Below, piece after piece: positions 10,597-21,630 of a stretch of 64,000 nt of DNA. The translations under genes and the position numbers were made by a program. The DNA is from Thinopyrum elongatum. Its lineage: Eukaryota > Streptophyta > Magnoliopsida > Poales > Poaceae. The stretch spans positions 202,908,086 to 202,972,085 of the forward strand of contig CM022302.1 of assembly GCA_011799875.1 (NCBI GenBank), written 5' to 3'. Positions within the stretch are counted from its first letter, which is position 1, and the number at the start of each line of letters is the position of its first letter. A model generated the notes under the pieces. That model was not told the DNA's origin and did no database searches. It worked only from the letters and a program-made list of their open reading frames with translations.

Positions 10597-11409
10597 ATGG
10601 CTAGTCCTTCTCTTGTAGCATGTACCCCGGAATGTGAGGTTCTTAATTTTAAACAAAGGGGAGGAGAGGATTTAAAAGATGCTTGGTATAGAATTTGCGA
10701 TGCTCAGAGTAGATCTACCCGTAAGCAATCCACTACAGTTCTTCGAAATTTTTATGTGGTTGTTACTACTTGGTATAGATTTGTGTTAGACACTATTACT
10801 GGGGGTAATTTCTTGGGTAGTCACCCTATGGATGCTTTTAATGCTATGGGAAATTTGGTGGGATCACCACCAATCATGATTAATGAAACACCTTTAACCT
10901 TGGAACATGTGATGCAAAGGCTTGATATTATTGATAATAAAATTTCTACCATAGAGCATATTGAAAATTTGGATAAAAAGATTCATAATCATATTACTCA
11001 AATTGGATCAAAGGTAGGAATCACTTTAAGAAACCTAAAGGAGAAGGAGCCTGTAATTGATGAGAGGGTAGAACAAGGTTCTGCTAGAATCGATAAGTTG
11101 GAGGATATTATTACCAATTTGGGTTTCGCTTTTGCTTCTGTCAAGACTACTCCAAAATTACCTCCTAACAAAACTACTAAGTTTATTTATGTTCCTAAAA
11201 ATAAGGGTGGATCATCTAGTAAAGGAAACGAGGATCTTAAGATGATAAGTATTTGCCCTAGTTTTATCAATATGATTAAGGAACCTATTCTTACAAACAA
11301 ATTTCTTGATTTTCTACCTAGGAGTGTGATCATTAACAAACCTAATGAAATCCCTAGGAGGTATGTATGTGCAATTGAGGAGTTAAATAACAAAGATGAC
11401 AATACCTAG
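10597..11409 (+). CDS. gag-like protein of W
   Basis: A 270-codon open frame starts with ATG at 10597, about 190 bases after the primer-binding site. The N-terminal third includes GGEDLKDAWYRICDAQ and RSTRKQSTTVLRNFYVVV, which resemble the capsid-like gag region of Athila-type elements. The middle has repeated heptad-like LDIIDNKISTIEHIENLDKK, probably a coiled coil. No zinc knuckle, protease or RT follows. It would package RNA into a particle made with partner-element enzymes. It is unusually intact for this window: no internal stop in 813 bases. Family assignment is by overall resemblance and context. Confidence 0.65.
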   Translation: MASPSLVACTPECEVLNFKQRGGEDLKDAWYRICDAQSRSTRKQSTTVLRNFYVVVTTWYRFVLDTITGGNFLGSHPMDAFNAMGNLVGSPPIMINETPLTLEHVMQRLDIIDNKISTIEHIENLDKKIHNHITQIGSKVGITLRNLKEKEPVIDERVEQGSARIDKLEDIITNLGFAFASVKTTPKLPPNKTTKFIYVPKNKGGSSSKGNEDLKMISICPSFINMIKEPILTNKFLDFLPRSVIINKPNEIPRRYVCAIEELNNKDDNT

Positions 11410-14347
11410 ATCTATGCAATATGCCTAGCTAGGGGCGTAAAACAATAGCGCTTGTTGGGAGGCAACCCAATTTTATTTTATGTTTTTTGTTTTTGCTTCT
11501 ATTTTCCAATAAATATGCAATTATACTTCTGTTATGATTGTGTTTTAGTGTTTTAATTAGTGTTTCAGCCAAGTAAGACCTTCGGGATGATTTGGGTGAT
11601 AGTTGATTTGATTCTGCTGAAAAACAGAAACTTTTGGGCTCAGTTCTGGAATTTTGTAAATTCATGGAAACATGTTTTTGATATGGATTTTTTACACACG
11701 ATTGATATACAAATTTCCTATGTTGTCCTAATTTTTCAGAAGTTTTGGAGTTACAAAAGTTTGGCTAAAGTCCAGATAACTACAGACTGTTCTGTTTTTG
11801 ACAGATTCTGTTTTCATTGTGTTGTTCGCTTATTTTGATGAATCTATGGGTAGTATCGGGGGGTATGAACCATGGTGAAGTGAGAATACAGTAGATATAA
11901 TGCAAATATAAATTTGGAATGAGTTTACAACAGTACCTAAAGGTGGTGATTTGCTTTATTATACTAACGGATCTCACGAGTTTTTTGTTGAGTTTTGTGT
12001 TGTGAAGTTTTCAAGTTTTGGGTGAAGTTTCGATGGACTACGGAATATGGAGTGGAAAGAGCCTAATCTTGGGGATTCCCATGGCACCCCAAGGTAATAT
12101 TCATGGACAACCAAGCATCTAAGCTTGGGGATGCCCCGGATGGCATCCCCTCTTTTGTCTATGATCCATCGGTAAATTACTTGAGGCTATATTTTTATTC
12201 ACCACATGATATGTGTTTTGCTTGGAGCGTCTTGTATTATATTAGTCTTTTATTTATTTGATTTTTAGTTTGCCACAATCATCTTTGCTGTACAGACCTT
12301 TTGAGAGGGACACACATCAATCATGAATTTATTAGAATACTATATGTGCTTCGCTTTTATTTTTTGAGCTAGGTAGTTGCTCTAGTGCTTCACTTATATC
12401 TTTTAGAGCATAGCGGTGGTTCTATTATGAAGAAATTGATGAACTCTCATGCTTCACTCATATTATTTTGAGATTCTTATAAATAGTATGGCAATTTGCT
12501 TAGGTTATGAATTTAGTCCTAATATGATGGGTATTCAAGAGGGATATAATAAACACTTTCATAAAGATCATTGCATATATGAGAAGTTTGATTCCTTGCA
12601 TTTGTTTTGAGATATAAAGATGGTAACATTAGAGTCATGCTAGTGAGTAATTGTGGTTTAGTAAGAATATTTGTGTTAAGGTTTGTGATTCCCGAAGCAT
12701 GCACGTATGGTCTCTCGTTATGCTATGAAATTGGAGCATGATTTATTTTTTATTGTCTTCCTTATGAGTGGCGGTCGGGGACAAGCGATGGTCTTTTCCT
12801 ACCAATCTATCCCCCTAGGAGCATGCGTAGCAGTACTTTGCTTCAAGGGCTAATAAACTTTTGCAATAAGTATGTGAGTTCTTTATGACTAATGTTGAGT
12901 CCATGGATTATACGCACTCTCACCCTTCCGCATTTTGCTAGCATCTTCGGTACCGTGCATTGCCCTTACTCACCTTGAGTTGTGGTGCAAACTTCGTGGG
13001 TGCATCCAAACCCCGTGATATGATACTCTCTTTCACACATAAGCCACCTTATATCTTCCTCAAAACAGCCACCATACCTACCTATTATGGCATTTCCATA
13101 GCCATTCTGAGATATATTGTCATGCAACTTCCACCGTTCCATTTTATTATGACACATACCATCATTTTCATATTGCTTTGCATGATCATACAGTTGACAT
13201 AGTATTTGTGGCTTGGCCACCGTTCATATTTTTTATACATGTCACGCTAGATCATTGCACATCCCGGTACACCGCCGGAGGCATTCATATAGAGTCATAT
13301 TTTTTGGTCTAGTATCGAGTTGTAATTCTTGAGTTGTAAGTAAATAAAAGTGTGATGATCATCGTTATTAGAGCATTGTCCCATGTGAGGAAAGGATGAT
13401 GGAGACTATGATTCCCCCACAAGTAGGGACGAGACTCCGGACTTAAATAAAAAAAGAAAACAAAAGGGGCCAAAGAGCCCAAAAGAAAAAAAAAGAGGCC
13501 AAAGATCCCAAAATAAAAAAATAGAAAAAAATTAAAAAAATGAGAGAAAAAGAGAGAAGAGACAATGTTACTATCCTTTTCCACACTTGTGCTTCAAAGT
13601 AGCACCATGTTCTTCATGATAGAGAGTATCCTATTTTGTCACTTTCATATATTACTAGTGGGAATTTTTTATTATAGAACTTGGCTTGTATATTCCAATG
13701 ATGGGCTTCCTCAAATGCCCTAGGTCTTCATAAGCAAGCAAGTTGGATGCACACCCACTTAGTTTTCTTTTTGAGATTTCATACACTTGTAGCTCTAGTG
13801 CATCCGTTGCATGGCAATCCCTACTCCTTGCATTAACATCAATTGATGGGCATCTCCATAGCCCGTTGATTAGCCTCGTCGATCTGAGACATTCTTCTTT
13901 TTTGCCTTCTCCATATAACCTCGACCATCATATTCTATTCCACCCATTGTGCTACATCCATGGCTCACGCTTGTATATTGCATGAGAGTTGAAAAAGCTG
14001 AAGCTCGTTAAAAAGTATGAACCAATTGCTTGGCTTGTCATCGGGGTTGTGCATGATAAATACTTTGTGTTAAGAAGATAGAGCATGACAAGATTATATG
14101 ATTTTGTAGGGATAACTTTCTTTAGCCATAATATTTTGAGAAGACATGATTGCTTTTTAGTATTCTTGAAGTATTATTGTTTTTCATGTCAATATTAAAC
14201 TTTTGTTGTGAATCTTATGGATCTGAATATTCATGCCACATTAAGAAAGATTACATGATAAACATGTTAGGTAGCATTCCACATCAAAAATTCTATTTTT
14301 ATCATTTACCTACTCGAGGACGAGCAGGAATTAAGCTTGGGGATGCT
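11410..14347 (+). other. non-coding internal region of W
   Basis: About 2.9 kb without a supported gene. It contains the GGGGATGCCCCGGATGGCATCCCC-type repeat area near 12070-12150. It ends with a purine-rich stretch AAGCTTGGGGATGCT directly before the 3' LTR, the expected polypurine tract. Confidence 0.7.
13440..13565 (+). repeat. A/G-rich low-complexity tract
   Basis: A purine-rich stretch with long A runs and repeated AAAGAGCCC / AAAGATCCC units, ending in GAGAGAAAAAGAGAGAAGAGA. It lies in the non-coding interior of W. No other meaning is seen. Confidence 0.7.
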
Positions 14348-14534
14348 TGATACGTCTCCAACGTATCTATAATTTTTTATTGTTCCATGCTACTATATTA
14401 TCCATCTTGGATGTTTTATATGCATTATTATGCTATTTTATATCATTTTTTGGGACTAACCTATTAACCTAGTGCCAGTGCCAGTTGTTGTTTTTTCCTT
14501 GTTTTTGTCTTTTACAGAAAATCAATACCAAACG
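14348..14534 (+). repeat. 3' LTR of W, left piece
   Basis: It starts TGATACGTCTCCAACGTATC and runs 187 bp, to AATCAATACCAAACG, where element O begins. The last five bases AAACG (14530-14534) are the target duplication of O. Confidence 0.93.
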
Positions 14535-15061
14535 TGTTGGGGATATAACCCCGAGGGGGTGACCCGCCTAGAAGCGGCCGGGTTACACCGTTGGCGACTT
14601 AATGAAGAAGGCCCAGTAAGCCTAATAGGACAAGTATGAAGATGGCGACTCATAGCGGGTCGGATGGTGGCCCAAGACCCGGTTGTGTGAACCGCCATAT
14701 GGTGGCTTGCCTGATAAGGCAAGGTGATTTAGAGACCCGGGCGGTCACGTTGTGTGAGCCGGCTCGGACTCTTGTAAGCCTCGAGGCTTCAACCTGTGTA
14801 TATAAAGGTGAGGCCCGGCGGTGAGTTAACCCAAGAAAGAACTGATCGATAGCTAGGTCAAGCGTATTCGCTCCCTTGTAATTGATACTCAAGCAATACA
14901 ACTAGAAGCAGGAAGTAGGCTTTTACCTCGTTGTGAGGGGCCGAACCTGGGTAAACTTGTTGTGTCCTTTGTCCCGTTCAACCCCTTCGAGCTAACCTAT
15001 GCGCGATGGCTCCACACCTAAGTCCTTTCACAAGGGCATCTGCCGTGTTAAATCCATGACA
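14535..15061 (+). repeat. 5' LTR of O
   Basis: 527 bp, TG...CA, with TATATAAA at 14799-14806 and the U5-type motif GCCGAACCTGGGTAAA near 14941. It aligns end to end with 42919-43446. Confidence 0.95.
14799..14806 (+). promoter_or_regulatory. TATA box of the O 5' LTR
   Basis: TATATAAA within CTGTGTATATAAAGGTGAGG. The same site is at 43184-43191 in the 3' LTR. Confidence 0.6.
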
Positions 15062-15062
15062 G

Positions 15063-15080
15063 TTGGCGCCCACCATGGGG
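15063..15080 (+). other. primer-binding site of O
   Basis: TTGGCGCCCACCATGGGG, one base after the LTR end, matches the common gypsy site TGGCGCCCACCGTGGGG. The probable gag start codon (15075) overlaps it. Confidence 0.75.
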
Positions 15081-17640
15081 CCAGAGCATGGTGGTTTCGA
15101 GTTCTTGAAGGGCAATTTCTCAGGGATCGAAGGATACGCCATAGGCCGGATGACCAAGAGTCGTCGCGGCAAGATCTACATCGACGACGCTGGCTGGGGC
15201 CCTGAGGCCGACTCAATCAAGTACGGGTACCGGGTCCCCTTTGGCGGAATCCACGTCTTCATCGGCAAGATCGGCGAGTCAGAGCCTGAGTCGGACGCTT
15301 GCACCGACCTCATCAAGACAGCTCAGTGCGCGCGACCCGCTAGGAGCCAACCTGGGCGGAAGCATGTCTTTGTCGGTTTTGTTCATGGGGCGGATCTCGA
15401 GGACGGATCTGTATCTGGTAGAGAGGCAGCCATCTATTCAGGTGATGATTCCTCGACCGGAGAAACCGAATCAATCTATCAGCTACAAGATGGCGGGCTG
15501 GGGGGCTATTCCGATGGTGACAGTATTCCGGATCCCTATGAGCCGCTGAGCAGGGCTGCTATTTTCATGGCTGGTACTCAGTTAATGCTAAATTCGTCAA
15601 CGGCCGCAGCTATGACGTCTGGTTCAACTGCTGCTGCGACAGCCAGGGCGAGCGACTCTGCATGGCCCCCAGCTCAAGTCTTATCTGAGCTGTTGGATGC
15701 CCTGACGAGTATTGGCCGCAGAGGTAACTCCGGCGAGTCAAACGCAGCATAATGTGGAGGTTGCAAAGCTGCGGGATGAGGTGGCCAAGGCTCGGGGGGA
15801 TCTTAATGCGGAGAACGCTAGGATGGCAGCAGAACAGGCTTCATTGGAGGCCGAGCCACAGCGGATAAGGGCAGAGGCTTTTCGTCTGAGTTTGGACCAG
15901 AACGCGTCCAATGCTGTTCTTCGAAGGAGGCATCAGAGCCGTTTACCTTCACAGTTTGAGGGGCGAAACCTTTTTAACACGCCTGGGGCAGGTACAAGTA
16001 ACCCGCCCGACGTAACCCGGGCTGCTGAGGCACCAGGAGCCAGAGCGGCGGCTCAACCTCGTGTGGTAGACCCGCCCCATAGGGATCAGACCCCTCCTCA
16101 GCGAGTCCCAACCCCCTCGGGCCATTATTCTAACCCGGTGGATAACATGATAGCAGCAGCTCCACGGCTGGCGGCTATCCCGATCGAAGGCGAGTCTCCT
16201 GTTGCGATAGAGACCCGGAACATTGTGGAGCTCCTTCAAACGGCTGTGGCACAGTAGGCGGCTTATTCGTACAGTCGCGAGCATGTTCACTCAACTCCCC
16301 GTCCAAGTCGAAGTTATAGCCGGCGCATTGAGTCGCCGACGGTTTCTAGCTGTGAGCGACGTCGTAACCCGCCTCATAATGATGACCCGCCACGCGGGCT
16401 TAACCCGCCCCGAGATGACCATATGCCAAACAATGCTCAGGCCCTCGTAGATCAGGCTAGAGCCCGTCGTGAGGCAGAATTGGCATCTCACCAGCAATTT
16501 CCAGTAACCCCTTCGGCGTCCATTGGAGCTGGGACAATTTCTAGGACAATTGGTGTGCCGTGTCTAGTGCCGGCTCTACGCAATGAACGTCTGCCCAAGG
16601 ATTTTAAGGGCCCTCGTAAGGTGCCTATTTACACAGCTGATCTTCCACCTGAGGCTTGTATCGAGAGCTATGAGCTGGCAATGGAGATGTTAGATGTGAA
16701 TGATGTTGTATGCGCCAAATACTTCACCATGATGTTAGATGGACCAGCTTGAACCTGGTTGAAAGGATTACCTGCCAATTCCAATAATTCATGGGCTGAG
16801 TTGAAGGCACGCTTCATCCAGAACTTTAAGGAAACATGTAAGCAGCCTTTGTCGATCATTGATCTGGACAACTGTGTGCAGCGAGAGGATGAGTCGGCCC
16901 ACCATTGGGTTCGCCGGGTCTCAGCTATTATCGACTCATCGGATAGCATTGTGGCAGGTTCTGCTATTCTCATTTTGGAGAAGAATTGTCACTTCACGCC
17001 TCTCAAGCAGAAGCTGGGGCGGCTTAAGCGTCACTGCAATGACATGGGGGAGCTCATGGTAGCTCTCATCAAGTATGCTGACTCAGACAACACTAAGGAC
17101 CCTGGATCTGATGATGAAAAATCCAACAAGGAGAAGAAAAGTGGCAATGGTAAGGGTCAGCAGCAGAATGTAACAGGGCATAATGGTCATAACCAGGGCA
17201 ACGGTGGTAAGCGCAAACAAACCGGTGGCGGGTCGGATTTTGTGGCTAACACCAATGCTCAGCATAAAAATCAGTGTCGTAAGGGTAAACCGCAATTTGG
17301 GGGGCCAAAATTTAACCTTGAGGCAATGCTTAATGACCCCTACCCAAAGCATAGTCTGCCCGGTCAGCCGTCAACTCATGCTTGGAAGGACTGTTTCATC
17401 ATGAAAGAGTACAAGAATTCTAACTTCAATCATAATCATGGCAACAATAATGGTCCGCCTGGCGGGTCAGGATCTAGCTCACAGGGGCCTGCTAGTTTCG
17501 GCGGTGGTGGTTCAAATTCTGGGTATCAAGGACAAGGCAATCAGGGTAGTTATAATCAATAGTCTGGTCAAGGTAACCAGCAGCATCAGTCAGGATACCA
17601 GAGCAACCCAAAGCAGCTTAACAGTGGTCAGTATCATGTC
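15075..17640 (+). pseudogene. gag of O
   Basis: An N-terminal frame runs from ATG 15075 to 15752. The rest of gag is in the next frame from about 15712, so one frameshift lies near 15710-15730. The body holds a charged helical stretch (LRDEVAKARGDLNAENARM) and the retrotransposon gag core (AKYFTMMLDGPA, TWLKGLP, SWAELKARFIQNF). The C-terminus is rich in Gly, Asn and Gln, with a CHHC-like knuckle PKHSLPGQPSTHAWKDC whose first Cys is replaced by Tyr. In-frame stops are TAG 16255, TGA 16750 and TAG 17560. Each is one C-to-T step from a sense codon. Gag would have formed the particle. Confidence 0.85.
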
Positions 17641-17646
17641 TTCACT

Positions 17647-18429
17647 ATGAGTCTCTGCAAGCGAGATCAGAAGGTTCATAAACATGCGATCAGCACAGTT
17701 GAGCCGGCGATACCTCAATATTTGAGATGGTTAGAGCAGCCAATTACATGGAGCAGAGAGGATCACCCGCCCCGGGTTGACAATCCGGGTCAGCTAGCGT
17801 TGGTGGTAGCCCCTCAAGTTGGGGGTTACAAATTCACTAAGGTGCTCATGGATGGTGGTAGCAGCATCAACATCCTTTATTATGACACCTTTCGCCGAAT
17901 GAATTTGACTGATAAAGAGCTTAAGCCGTCCTCTATAGTCTTTCATGGCATGGTACCTGGTAAGTCGGCATATCCAGTTGGTAAGATTGCTTTGTAAGTG
18001 GCCTTCGGCAATGACTATGATTTCAGAGCGGAGACGTTGTGGTTTGAAGTGGTTAAAATAAAGAGCCCTTATCATGCCTTGTTTGGGCGGCCGGCTTACG
18101 CTAAGTTTATGGCGCGGCCTTATTACGTTTATTTATAGCTAAAAATGCCAAGGCGTAAGGGCACAATTACAGTTCATGGCGATAGAAGAATTGCGTTGGA
18201 ATGTGAGGAAGGAGATGCTGCATATGCTGAGTCGGCTTGTGCCATGGAGGAGCTCAAGTTCTATAAAGATAATGTTGACCTGGCTGATATGACCCCTCTG
18301 AAGAAGCCGACTACTAAGCAAGACCCTTTGCTGAAGTTTAAGTCGGCTGATGATACCAAGCAGGTTGACTTTGTCCCTGGCGACTCATCTCAGCAGTTCA
18401 CCATCAGTGCTAACATGGATCCGAAATAG
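17647..18429 (+). pseudogene. aspartic protease of O
   Basis: In the same frame as gag. The active-site region is KVLMDGGSSINILYYDTF (about 17839-17892), with DGG in place of the usual D-S/T-G as is common in Tat elements. A second conserved block is SPYHALFGRPAYAKFMA. Stops interrupt it: TAA 17995, TAG 18136 and TAG 18427. The stop at 18427 lies at the protease-RT linker, at the position equivalent to a TAG in element I (30084). The enzyme would process the polyprotein. Confidence 0.82.
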
Positions 18430-20439
18430 GAAGGCGCGCTCATCGAGTTCATCCATGAGAATCGAGACATCTTTGCATGGAAGCCTTAAGACATGCCAGG
18501 TGTAGCGAGAGAACTCGCTGAGCACACTCTTAATATTGATCCTAAATTTAAGCCGGTGAAACAGTTCCTTCGCCGTTTTAATGAAGAGTGACGTAAGGCT
18601 ATTGGAAAAGAGGTAGCACGGCTCTTGGCGGCCGGGTTCATTGTGGAAGTTTTTCACCCTGAATGGTATAACCCGGTGCTGGTACTTAAGAAAAATGGCA
18701 CTTGGCGTATGTGCGTGGATTATACAAATCTCAATAAGGCCTGTCCAGCTGATCCTTTTTCTCTTCCCCGTATTGATCAGATCATAGATGCCACGGCGGA
18801 TTGTGAGCGTTTGTGTTTCCTGGATGCTTATTCTGGTTATCATCAGATTAAGATGGCAGTTAAAGACCAAGAGAAGACGGCTTTTATTACACCTTTTGGA
18901 GCTTTCTACTATGTGTCTATGCCTTTTGGGCTCAAGAGTGCGCAGGCAACTTATCAACATTGTGTCCAAAATTGTTTTCATGACCAGATTGGGCGCAATG
19001 TTCATGCTTATGTGGATGATATTGTTGTCAAGTCCAGAAAGAAGGAGACTCTGTTGGACGACTTGAAAGAGACCTTTGATAATCTCCAGGTCTATAAAAT
19101 GATGCATAACCCGGGCAAGTGTGTTTTTGGTGTACCTGCAGGCAAGCTCTTGGGTTTTCTGGTCTCAGGGAGAGGTATTGAAGCTAACCCAGAAAAAATT
19201 AAGGCTATTACTTCATTGGCTAAGCCGGCGTGTGTCAATGACGTCCAGCGCTTGATGGGTCGTGTCGCAGCCTTAAGCCGGTTCATAAGCCGCCTGCGAG
19301 AGAAGGCAATTCCTTTATACCAGATGATGAAGAAAACAGACCATTTTGTCTGGAGTGATGTTGCAAATGAGGCGTTTGAAGAACTTAAAAAACAGTTAGC
19401 TGAGCCGACTGTCCTTGCGGCTCCCATTGAGAAAGAGCCCTTGCTCTTATATGTGGCTGCTAACAGCAGGGCTATCAGTGTGGCGATTGTGGTGGAACAC
19501 AAGGAAACGGGTAAAGAGTACCTAGTCCAGAGGCTGGCTTATTATGTCAGCGAGGTGTTAATTGAGTCTAAGCAGCGTTACCCACATTGGCAGAAACTGG
19601 TATATGGGGTATTCATGGCCAGTCGTAATTTGAAGCATTATTTTCTTGGTCACCCTATAACTGTTGTCAGTTCTGCCCCTTTGGGGGATATTATTCAGAA
19701 CAGAGAAGCTACAGGCCGAGTGGCTAAGTGGGCCATTGAGCTTGGTCCCCATGGTTTGAAGTATGTGCCAAGGACAGCTATTAAGTCTCAGGCTCTTGTG
19801 GATTTCATCAATGACTGGACAGAGTTGCAGACGCCTGAAGAGAAGCCTGATAACACATACTGGACTATCCACTTCGATGGGTCTAGGCAATTGGAAGGCT
19901 CGGGGGCTGGAGTTATTTTGACATCCCCACGAGGGGACAAGTTTTGCTATGTTTTAAAGTTGATGTTTCCTTATACTAACAACGCAGCTGAATACGAGGC
20001 TTTGCTCCATGGTCTTCGAATGGCCAAAGAAATGAATTTAAGCCGGGTCAGGTGTTTTGGCGACTCAGATTTAGTGGCTCAGCAAGTTTCAGGCACTTGG
20101 GACTCCAAAGACCCGCTCATGGCGGCTTATCACCGGGCGGTTGATAATATTGCTGGTCACTTCAAGGGTTACCAGGTGGAGCATCTTGATCGAAGGAAGA
20201 ATGAGGCGGCTGATGCCTTGAGCCGGCTTGGGTCTCAACGTAAGCCGGTGCCCCCTAATGTGTTTCTTGATGTGCTGCATAATCCTTCAGTCAAGTTACC
20301 ATCAGAAGAGGATCTTGTTGTTCCTGACCCAGAGGCGCAATTGGTGGCGGCTCTCCATGCTATTCCTGATTGGACGGTTCCCTACTTGGCTTATATGACC
20401 CGGGGTGAGTTACCTGAGGATGAAACTTTGGCCAGATAG
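18430..20439 (+). pseudogene. reverse transcriptase and two RNase H domains of O
   Basis: The RT begins around GFIVEVFHPEWYNPVLVLKK and has FLDAYSGYHQI, SMPFGLKSAQATYQ and the catalytic YVDD (19009-19020). A gypsy-type RNase H follows, with LLLYVAANSRAISVAIV in place of the acidic DAS start, so it is probably inactive. A second, archaeal-type RNase H (YWTIHFDGSRQLEGSGAG, NNAAEYEALLHGL, GDSDLVAQQV) holds the Asp-Glu-Asp triad. Two RNase H modules are a known mark of the Tat lineage. Stops are TAA 18487, TGA 18589 and a TAG at 20437 before integrase; 18592-20436 is open. Confidence 0.9.
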
Positions 20440-21630
20440 ATAACTCGGCGATCTAAGTCCATGACTATTGTTAATGGCGAGTTACACCGATGCAGCGTCA
20501 CAGGCTTATTCCAGTGTTGTGTTTCTCCTGAAGAGGGCTGTGAGATTTTAAGAGAGATCCATGAAGGTGATTGTGGTCATCACACCGGCTCTAAATCTCT
20601 AGTGGCTAAAGCTTTTCGTCATGGATTTTACTGGTTGACGGCTCATGCTGACGCAGAGGATCTTGTCAGTAAGTGTGATGGATGTCAAAAAAATTCTCGG
20701 CGGGCTCATGTGCCGGCTCAAGAATTGAGGATGATTCCAATTACTTGGCCGTTTGCATCCTGGGGGCTTGATATGGTTGGACCTTTCAAAAGGTCTAAGG
20801 ATAAGAAAACCCACCTCTTGGTGGTGGTTGACAAATTTATCAAGTGGGTTGAGGCAGAGCCGGTTGGCAAGTGTGATGCGGCAATGGCAGTTCAGTTTGT
20901 TAAAAAATTGATCTTCCGTTTTGGTTACCCTCGTAGTATCATAACTGATAATGGAACTAATCTGTCTAAAGGTGATATGGAGGAATTCTGTCAATGAGAG
21001 CATATTCGTCTTGATGTCTCTTCTGTGGCCCATCCATAGTCTAATGGTCAAGCGGAGAGGGCTAATCAAGAGATCTTGAGAGGCATCAAGCCCCGGCTTA
21101 TGGTTCCTTTGAAGCGAACGCCGGGTTGTTGGGTTGAGGAGTTACCTTCAGTACTTTGGAGTATCAACACCATCGCCAATAGATCAACGAGCTATACACC
21201 TTTCTTCTTGGTCTACGGGGCAGAAGCAGTTCTTCCAAGTGATATCCGTCATGACTCGCCTCGTGTGGTGGCTTATGTCGAAGCTGATAATGAAATAGCA
21301 CGTCAAAATGCAATCGATGCTTTGGATGAGGAGCGTGACCTGGCGGCGGCTCGTTCGGCAATATATCAACAAGATCTACGTTGCTATCATAGCCGCAGAG
21401 TTAAGACCCGGACGTTTCAAGAAGGCGACTTGGTGCTCCGGCTCATCCAAGATCAAACAGATATGCACAAGTTATCCCCACCTTGGGAAGGACCCTTTGT
21501 GGTTAGCAAGAACCTGAACAACGGGTCGTATTACCTCATTGATGTACGTGAGCACAAGGATTCTCGCAAGTTGGAGGAGGAGACCCGCCGTCCGTGGAAA
21601 AATGCACATCTTCAGCCGTACTATACTTGA
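20440..21630 (+). pseudogene. integrase of O
   Basis: The HHCC zinc-binding part is HEGDCGHHTGSKSLVAKAFR with CDGCQK. The core has WGLDMVGPFKR (first Asp), ITDNGTNLS (second Asp) and SNGQAERANQE (Glu). The C-terminal GPF segment is PPWEGPFVVSKNLNNGSYYL and the frame ends at the natural TGA 21628. Premature stops are TGA 20995 and TAG 21037, both in the core. It is the same frame as the preceding RT region, so gag-pol of O is one long frame apart from the gag frameshift. Confidence 0.9.
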
